A stretch of DNA of 10,510 nt, taken from Patescibacteria group bacterium (GTDB lineage: Bacteria > Patescibacteriota > Doudnabacteria > UBA920). A program made the position numbers and the translations under genes. The stretch's first letter is position 1, and every line of letters begins with the position of its first letter. Positions 7,298 to 10,510 of this stretch are shown here, one piece after another. The notes under the pieces were generated by a model. The model did no database searches. It saw only the letters and a program-made list of their open reading frames with translations, and was not told the DNA's origin. The stretch spans positions 303-10,812 of the forward strand of contig JAMDEL010000095.1 in assembly GCA_023487095.1 (NCBI GenBank), written 5' to 3'.

Positions 7298-7921
7298 TTA
7301 GCTGGATTTTACGATTATGCCTTCTATGATATCGCTGACTTTTTGGTATTTGTCCACAATCTTTTCTAGCCGTTCAATTATGGCCTTGTCCTTGATGATA
7401 GTCACGGCATCCTGGCCGCCCTGGAAAAGTTTGCTAATGCCCTCACTAAAAATATCATCGCCCTGGTCTTCCAGCTTGTGCATGGCGATTTTTTCCTGCA
7501 TCAGGCGGTCGGTGTATTTTTGGTTTTCCAGGCATTCAATTAGGTTTTCCACGTGCACTGCGCCCTGCTTTATTAACGGCGCAAATTGGTCTATGGCCGG
7601 ATTTTTTTGCTGAACGTTAAAGAGATAAGTATCATGGATAACATTTTCAATGTAGTCTACAATATCGTCCAGTTCCTGGGACAGAGTATAAATATCCTCC
7701 CGGTCAAACGGGGTAATAAAAGTCTTGTTTAAGTGCTCAATTATTTTGTGGGTTTTTTCGTCCGCCTGATGTTCCAGATCCTTTGCTTTCTTTGAGTAGG
7801 CTTCAAAGTCCTTGAAGTCTTTCGCAAAATCAAAATATAGCTGGGAAATGTCTTTTACACTCTGCGCCATATCCTTAAAGAGACCAAAAAAAACAGCCTG
7901 CTTAGGTTGGAAGAATTTCAT
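7298..7921 (-). CDS. DUF47 / PhoU-like Pit accessory protein
   Basis: A 207-residue, all-helical cytoplasmic protein of the DUF47 family (PhoU_div), which usually accompanies and modulates Pit transporters. Two PhoU-type three-helix repeats are visible. The first has the metal-site motif LEHQADEKTHKI (49-60) and the conserved ITPFDREDIYTLSQELDDI (69-87). The second has LEDQGDDIFSEGISKLF (150-166) and the closing helix LEKIVDKYQKVSDIIEGII (185-203). The E/D-xxx-D residues are retained, so metal binding is likely. The start is the only good ATG, placed about 43 nt downstream of a candidate transcription start; no clear Shine-Dalgarno site is seen. It is the first gene of the leftward operon DUF47, pit, CruF-like, 2-TM. 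Confidence 0.93.
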   Translation of the reverse strand: MKFFQPKQAVFFGLFKDMAQSVKDISQLYFDFAKDFKDFEAYSKKAKDLEHQADEKTHKIIEHLNKTFITPFDREDIYTLSQELDDIVDYIENVIHDTYLFNVQQKNPAIDQFAPLIKQGAVHVENLIECLENQKYTDRLMQEKIAMHKLEDQGDDIFSEGISKLFQGGQDAVTIIKDKAIIERLEKIVDKYQKVSDIIEGIIVKSS

Positions 7922-7970
7922 ACCCGTAGGTTTATAATGTGTATTGCATTAGTTAGTTAATCTTGCCCCT

Positions 7971-8000
7971 ATTATATACCTCAAGGCGCCTGGCCGTCCA
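7971..8000 (-). promoter_or_regulatory. Candidate promoter of the DUF47-pit operon
   Basis: On the minus strand a perfect TATAAT (complement of 7971-7976) is preceded, after an 18-nt spacer, by TGGACG (complement of 7995-8000), a 4-of-6 match to TTGACA. Transcription would start near 7964, giving a leader of about 43 nt before the ATG at 7921. No other gene lies upstream on this strand. Confidence 0.6.
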
Positions 8001-8004
8001 TCCA

Positions 8005-8021
8005 CAGGTAAAAATTACCTG
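8005..8021. repeat. Short inverted repeat between divergent promoters
   Basis: CAGGTAA, three A, TTACCTG: a perfect 7-bp dyad (8005-8011 and 8015-8021). It lies between the -35 of the leftward phosphate operon (7995-8000) and the -35 of the rightward tRNA promoter (8033-8038). Its position fits an operator, or a weak hairpin in neither transcript. No T-run follows, so it is not a terminator. Confidence 0.4.
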
Positions 8022-8032
8022 GTTTGTATGGC

Positions 8033-8061
8033 TTTTCAATTTTGTTCAATTATTTTATAAT
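8033..8061 (+). promoter_or_regulatory. Candidate promoter of tRNA-Gln
   Basis: TTTTCA (8033-8038, 4 of 6 to TTGACA), a 17-nt spacer, then a perfect TATAAT (8056-8061). Predicted transcription start is near 8068, about 15 nt before the mature tRNA. Confidence 0.65.
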
Positions 8062-8082
8062 ATGTAAGTTGCGTAACCTTTT

Positions 8083-8157
8083 TGGGGTGTAGCCAAGTGG
8101 TAAGGCAGGGGCCTTTGAAGCCCCCATTCGTAGGTTCGATCCCTACCACCCCAGCCA
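8083..8157 (+). tRNA. trnQ: tRNA-Gln (anticodon UUG)
   Basis: A complete cloverleaf can be folded by eye. The acceptor stem TGGGGTG (8083-8089) pairs fully with CACCCCA (8147-8153). The D-arm is GCC-AAGTGGTAA-GGC, with the GG pair in its loop. The anticodon stem GGGGC/GCCCC encloses loop CTTTGAA, giving anticodon TTG, which reads CAA (and CAG by wobble). The variable region is CATTC. The T-arm is GTAGG-TTCGATC-CCTAC. The discriminator is G8154 and CCA (8155-8157) is encoded. The first pair U1-A72 is the weak pair typical of tRNA-Gln and used by glutaminyl-tRNA synthetase. It has its own promoter and terminator and stands alone. Confidence 0.97.
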
Positions 8158-8164
8158 AGAAATT

Positions 8165-8190
8165 CCGCCTTAGAAGGCGGTTTTTGTTTT
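8165..8190 (+). terminator. Rho-independent terminator of tRNA-Gln
   Basis: CCGCCT (8165-8170), loop TAGA, AGGCGG (8175-8180), then TTTTTGTTTT (8181-8190). It lies 7 nt after the encoded CCA end, so the tRNA transcript is single-gene. Confidence 0.88.
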
Positions 8191-8191
8191 G

Positions 8192-8200
8192 TGGTATGAT
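8192..8200 (+). promoter_or_regulatory. Extended -10 promoter for a leaderless transcript
   Basis: TGGTATGAT contains the extended -10 TGn followed by TATGAT (8195-8200, 5 of 6 to TATAAT). No -35 is recognisable, as is usual for extended -10 promoters. The start ATG at 8209 falls 8 nt after the box, about where transcription should begin, so the mRNA would be leaderless or nearly so. Confidence 0.6.
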
Positions 8201-8208
8201 GGATTCAT

Positions 8209-8793
8209 ATGAGCTTTGTACATTGGTTAGTCCTTGTAAGTGCCTGCGTCAGCCTTGCGGGTTCTTTTGCCTATATCCGCAATACGCTAAAAGGGCAGAC
8301 CAAGCCTAATCGCGTGTCGTGGCTGCTCTGGGCAGTTGCGCCACTAATAGGGACAGGCGCAGCGCTTTCCGCCCATGCCGATGTTTGGGCGACCACGCGC
8401 ATTTTCTTGGCAGGGTTTATTCCTTTAATGGTCTTGTTAGCCTCGTTTGTAAACCGGCAAAGCTACTGGAAATTGTCCTGGTTTGATTTTCTTTGCGGCG
8501 CATGTTCCGTACTGGCATTGGTTATTTGGGGTGTTGCCGACTCTCCCAGGCTAGCGGTACTGCTGGCGGCCACGGCTGATGGTTTTGCGGCCCTGCCCAC
8601 AATCCTAAAAGCTTGGCAACATCCGGAAACAGAAACTGGTCTGACTTATGCTGCCGGCTTGGTCGCGGTTTTGCTGGTCCTGCCCTCCATTCCAAAATGG
8701 AGTATTGAAAATTCCGCTTTTCAGGTTTATTTGCTTATCATCAACGCTTTCTTAATTTTGGCTGTGTATAGAAGGCGCTTGGGTATCAGATAG
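8209..8793 (+). CDS. PQ-loop/SWEET-like multi-pass membrane protein, function unknown
   Basis: A 194-residue membrane protein with about six or seven helices (roughly 4-22, 34-53, 65-81, 93-109, 115-133, 146-161 and 170-187). It has an internal pseudo-repeat: YIRNTLKGQTKPNRVSWLLW (22-41) and LPTILKAWQHPETETGLTYA (129-148) each have a short charged loop with a Pro after a helix, then a Trp or Tyr-rich helix. This resembles the PQ-loop arrangement of SWEET/MtN3 transporters, but the exact PQ dipeptide is missing, so a transporter role is inference only. The TKPNRVSWLLWA motif is conserved in a family of uncharacterised bacterial proteins as I recall it. It has no Shine-Dalgarno site; an extended -10 box 8 nt upstream suggests leaderless expression. 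A terminator separates it from the tRNA, and another follows it, so it is a single-gene unit. Confidence 0.78.
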   Translation: MSFVHWLVLVSACVSLAGSFAYIRNTLKGQTKPNRVSWLLWAVAPLIGTGAALSAHADVWATTRIFLAGFIPLMVLLASFVNRQSYWKLSWFDFLCGACSVLALVIWGVADSPRLAVLLAATADGFAALPTILKAWQHPETETGLTYAAGLVAVLLVLPSIPKWSIENSAFQVYLLIINAFLILAVYRRRLGIR

Positions 8794-8809
8794 TTATTGT
8801 GTGAAAAAC

Positions 8810-8839
8810 AAAACACCCCCGATTAATCGGGGGTGTTTT
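8810..8839. terminator. Symmetric bidirectional rho-independent terminator
   Basis: Perfect 13-bp inverted repeat AAAACACCCCCGA (8810-8822), loop TTAA, TCGGGGGTGTTTT (8827-8839), between convergent genes ending at 8793 (+) and 8850 (-). Its outer seven bases on each side (AAAACAC and GTGTTTT) are identical to those of the terminator at 4935-4962. Confidence 0.92.
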
Positions 8840-8849
8840 AATATCAGTC

Positions 8850-9614
8850 TTATTTGCCAAACGCGGCTTTGAGTTCAGTTCTGGCCTGTTCAGAAGCGGA
8901 TTTAAAATCAGTCATGGCTTTCTTAATGGCCGTGTTGCGGGTTTGAACAATAGCCTTTACCTGCGGGCCGATTTTATCTATGGCCTTACGGTTGGTGGCA
9001 AATTGGGTCTTGGCGGCCTGCAAGGCGGCCTGAAAAGTTTGCCTGACCGTGGCTGGAGCCGTTCCCGCAGCGCATTGGCTGCTGGCCGTGGTTAGCGCTG
9101 TTTGGATTGCGCTGAAGAAGTTCTGGCGGGCTGTGGCGACCGCGGTCTGGCGGGTGCCAAGATCCGAATCTAAAGCCGACCAGTAAGCTTGCCGCGCAGT
9201 GTCTACCGCGGTCTGGCGGGTTGTCACCGCCGCCTCAATGGTATTCTGGAAAGTGTTTACTGCCTGCTTCTGTTCCTCGGTTGTGGCTTTAGCCATTAAT
9301 TGCGTATACATAGCCTGCCGATCCTGGTTGGCCGTGGTACGGATTTGGTTAAGCTGTTGGGTTCGAGTGGTTTGCCTTTCCTGCACTTTAGTTTGAATTT
9401 GCTGCTGTAGGTTTTGCAGGTTGGTGGTTGACTGGGCTAAGCGGTTGTTAATCTGCGTGGTCAGCTGCGGCAGGTTGGTGCAGAAGCTGGCAACCGGTGT
9501 AGTGCTGGCTGTGCCTTGTCCACTCAGTCTTGCCGGCAGCGCGGCGAGGGCGAAAGCGGGCACTAAAAGCGAGGCAGCTGTTAGCATGCCAGCGATTTTC
9601 AATTTAGTTTCCAT
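8850..9614 (-). CDS. Secreted Ala/Thr/Gln-rich helical protein
   Basis: A 254-residue protein with a classical signal peptide (Lys at 4 and 6, hydrophobic 8-22, cleavage probably after AFALA at 20-24). The mature part is almost wholly predicted helix, rich in Ala, Thr, Gln and Arg, with heptad-like spacing over about 48-110 and 115-175. Two near-identical 18-residue units occur at 131-148 and 153-170 (TTRQTAVDTARQAYWSAL and GTRQTAVATARQNFFSAI). Only two Cys are present, Cys45 and Cys181, which may form a disulfide. The start is fixed by a GGAGGT site 5 nt before the ATG, lying inside the 3' end of the upstream lipoprotein gene, which overlaps by 11 nt. The two are probably co-translated and may act together outside the membrane. 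I know of no function for this family; a periplasmic or cell-surface structural role is a guess. Confidence 0.82.
   Translation of the reverse strand: METKLKIAGMLTAASLLVPAFALAALPARLSGQGTASTTPVASFCTNLPQLTTQINNRLAQSTTNLQNLQQQIQTKVQERQTTRTQQLNQIRTTANQDRQAMYTQLMAKATTEEQKQAVNTFQNTIEAAVTTRQTAVDTARQAYWSALDSDLGTRQTAVATARQNFFSAIQTALTTASSQCAAGTAPATVRQTFQAALQAAKTQFATNRKAIDKIGPQVKAIVQTRNTAIKKAMTDFKSASEQARTELKAAFGK
9105..9224 (-). repeat. Tandem coding repeat in the secreted helical protein
   Basis: Two copies of a 54-nt unit, offset by 66 nt (9171-9224 and 9105-9158), encode residues 131-148 and 153-170. Both share the 16-base stretch ACCGCGGTCTGGCGGG on the plus strand (from 9139 and 9205). DNA identity as well as protein identity points to a relatively recent internal duplication. 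Confidence 0.7.
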
Positions 9615-9912
9615 TGGGTACCTCCGTGTAGCTGTTAAGTTCGGCAGCGTCGCTAGTAGTCAAATCGCTGTCGTCTGTGCCAGCGGTGATAGACTGCTCG
9701 CTTTGCGCCTGCTTATCCAGCTGGTTTAAAGCATCATCAACGTTTTCGACTTTTACGTTGGACTGTGCCTGAACCGCCGGCGGTGTAGCGGTTTGGCCGG
9801 CAGGCGCTTCCGCGGCCGGTAGGTTGCCGGGGTTTTGGGCAGCTGGTTTGGCGCCATTGCAGCCTGCCGCGAGCAGCGCCACCAACCCCACTGCCATAAG
9901 GATTTTTTTCAT
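9604..9912 (-). CDS. Small lipoprotein of unknown function
   Basis: A 102-residue protein with a lipoprotein signal peptide: MKK, a hydrophobic core (VGLVALLAAG), and the lipobox LLAAGC with Cys18 as the lipidated residue. The residue after Cys is Asn. The mature part is low-complexity, Pro/Ala/Gln-rich (about 20-50), followed by an acidic C-terminal half (VENVDDALNQLDKQ, TAGTDDSDLTTSDAAEL) that could form one helix and bind cations, which is inference. It is probably a surface-tethered spacer or adaptor. Its stop codon lies 11 nt inside the next gene (8850-9614), and the GGAGGT that serves that gene is within its last codons, so the two form one translational unit. No Shine-Dalgarno site precedes its own ATG. 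Confidence 0.85.
   Translation of the reverse strand: MKKILMAVGLVALLAAGCNGAKPAAQNPGNLPAAEAPAGQTATPPAVQAQSNVKVENVDDALNQLDKQAQSEQSITAGTDDSDLTTSDAAELNSYTEVPNGN
9620..9625 (-). promoter_or_regulatory. Shine-Dalgarno site inside the lipoprotein gene
   Basis: GGAGGT on the minus strand, 5 nt before the ATG at 9614. It is the best ribosome site in the window and decides the start of the secreted protein. Confidence 0.85.
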
Positions 9913-9938
9913 ATAAGCAGTTTAATATTCTTAAGCGT

Positions 9939-9944
9939 ATTATA
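9939..9944 (-). promoter_or_regulatory. Candidate -10 box of the lipoprotein operon
   Basis: A perfect TATAAT on the minus strand (complement of 9939-9944). Transcription would begin near 9932, about 20 nt before the ATG at 9912. A -35 is not convincing: 16-18 nt upstream only weak matches are seen. Confidence 0.5.
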
Positions 9945-10016
9945 CACCTTAATACAAATAATTGCCGTATTTGTTTCATTTTGAGCACAGGTTAAGGTGA
10001 TTTTTAAGCCGTTTTG

Positions 10017-10025
10017 TGCTACTCT
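10017..10025 (+). promoter_or_regulatory. Possible extended -10 promoter for the DedA gene
   Basis: TGCTACTCT contains the TGn element and a TAnnnT hexamer (10020-10025), 6 nt before the ATG at 10032. If real, the transcript would be leaderless. It is weaker than the site before the 8209 gene, and no -35 is visible. Confidence 0.35.
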
Positions 10026-10031
10026 GTGATT

Positions 10032-10510
10032 ATGCACCCGGTCCAATTCCTCATAGACTTTTTTAATTTTTCCAAGTACGCCATTGTGTTTATTTTGTGT
10101 ATTGTTGAAGGCCCAGTGGTTATGATTACAAGTGGTTTTCTATACCGCCTGGGGCAGTTTGAGCTTGCACCTTTGTATTTTTCGCTTATGGCGGGTGACT
10201 TCGTTGCTGATATTGGTTGGTATGGCGTGGGGCGCTACGGCGCCAAACCGATTTTGCACAAGTTCGGGAAATTTTTAAATATCACGCCTGAGATTATTGA
10301 AAAAATTGAAAAGCGTTTTAAGACCTACCAAAACAAAATTTTGTTTATTTCTAAAATCACCATGGGTTTTGGTTTTGCCCTCGCGACCCTCATAGTCGCC
10401 GGCATGCTGAGGGTGGAATTCAAGAAGTATGTGCTGCTAAATCTTTTTGGCGGCTTTGTCTGGACGGCATTTTTGCTTTTGCTAGGTCTTAAAACGCTTT
10501 TCAATTTTTT
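10032..10510 (+). CDS. DedA-family (SNARE-associated, VTT domain) membrane protein, 3' truncated by window edge
   Basis: A frame open from the ATG at 10032 to the right edge, 159 residues visible. It shows the DedA order: N-terminal helix with an EGPVVMITSGFL re-entrant loop (26-37, replacing the usual E-P-PGE pattern), the family hallmark AGDFVADIGWYGVGRYGAK (54-72), an amphipathic segment (about 80-103), then SKITMGFGFALATLIVAGML (107-126) and FKKYVLLNLFGGFVWTAF (130-147), which correspond to the conserved R-x-PG-x-R and N-x-x-G-x-x-W parts. The Arg/Pro-Gly of that second motif is changed to Lys and Met-Gly here. DedA proteins are membrane proteins, some shown to flip undecaprenyl phosphate or phosphatidylethanolamine. 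The gene is divergent from the lipoprotein operon and lacks a Shine-Dalgarno site. The C-terminus (normally about 40 more residues) is outside the window. Confidence 0.85.
   Translation, partial: MHPVQFLIDFFNFSKYAIVFILCIVEGPVVMITSGFLYRLGQFELAPLYFSLMAGDFVADIGWYGVGRYGAKPILHKFGKFLNITPEIIEKIEKRFKTYQNKILFISKITMGFGFALATLIVAGMLRVEFKKYVLLNLFGGFVWTAFLLLLGLKTLFNF

Noticed and set aside
7298..8208. tRNA-Gln as an attachment site of an integrated element
   Set aside because: No integrase gene and no repeat of the tRNA 3' end elsewhere in the window; flanking genes are ordinary housekeeping types.
8082..8309. 75-residue plus-strand frame running through the tRNA
   Set aside because: It crosses the whole tRNA-Gln gene and its terminator and then overlaps the 8209 gene in another frame; the protein has no recognisable family features.
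1..10510. Use of the TGA=Gly code of some Patescibacteria
   Set aside because: All genes translate to full family length without in-frame TGA, so there is no evidence for reassignment.

Overview
The window looks like an ordinary chromosomal stretch of a small-genome bacterium, most plausibly a member of the Candidate Phyla Radiation (Patescibacteria). The reasons are indirect: compact gene packing, membrane and secreted families that I associate with that group (a DUF5666 secreted protein, a split MacAB-type exporter, a 2-TM small protein with an N-terminal coiled coil, a 'GQTKPNRVSWLLW' PQ-loop-like protein), few Shine-Dalgarno sites, and two or three genes that appear leaderless. All 12 complete genes start with ATG. 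The 13 visible stop codons are 9 TAA, 4 TAG and no TGA, and no TGA is read through in frame, so the standard bacterial code fits. There is no IS element, phage gene or CRISPR array. No stretch above 300 bases lacks a gene.

Region 1 (1-4962, + strand) is a tight gene string, probably one operon: the 3' end of a DUF5666-like gene, a MacA-type periplasmic adaptor with an unusual ~95-residue insert in its hairpin, a MacB/LolD-type ATPase, a MacB-type permease, a sphingomyelin-synthase-like (PAP2_C) membrane enzyme overlapping the permease by 8 nt, and a second DUF5666 secreted protein with the best ribosome site on this strand. A symmetric hairpin at 4935-4962 closes it.

Region 2 (4961-7921, - strand) is a four-gene operon transcribed leftwards: DUF47/PhoU-like regulator, Pit-type phosphate permease, a CruF-like (carotenoid biosynthesis, PF04240-type) multi-pass protein with a long extra C-terminal half, and a 2-TM small protein. 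A candidate promoter lies at 7971-8000. It converges on region 1 and shares its terminator.

Region 3 (8033-8839, + strand) holds tRNA-Gln(UUG) with its own promoter, encoded CCA and terminator, followed by a 194-aa PQ-loop-like membrane protein that seems to be expressed from an extended -10 box just 8 nt before its ATG.

Region 4 (8850-9912, - strand) is a two-gene unit: a short lipoprotein overlapping (11 nt) a secreted, helical Ala/Thr/Gln-rich protein whose strong Shine-Dalgarno site sits inside the lipoprotein gene. A divergent intergenic space (9913-10031) then leads to a DedA-family membrane protein that runs off the right edge.

The theme is the cell envelope: export, lipid head-group chemistry, phosphate uptake, and secreted or lipid-anchored proteins. 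The most unusual items are the efflux operon that carries a phospholipid-type enzyme and is bracketed by two DUF5666 proteins, the adaptor's inserted domain, and the phosphate operon that carries a carotenoid-hydratase-like protein.
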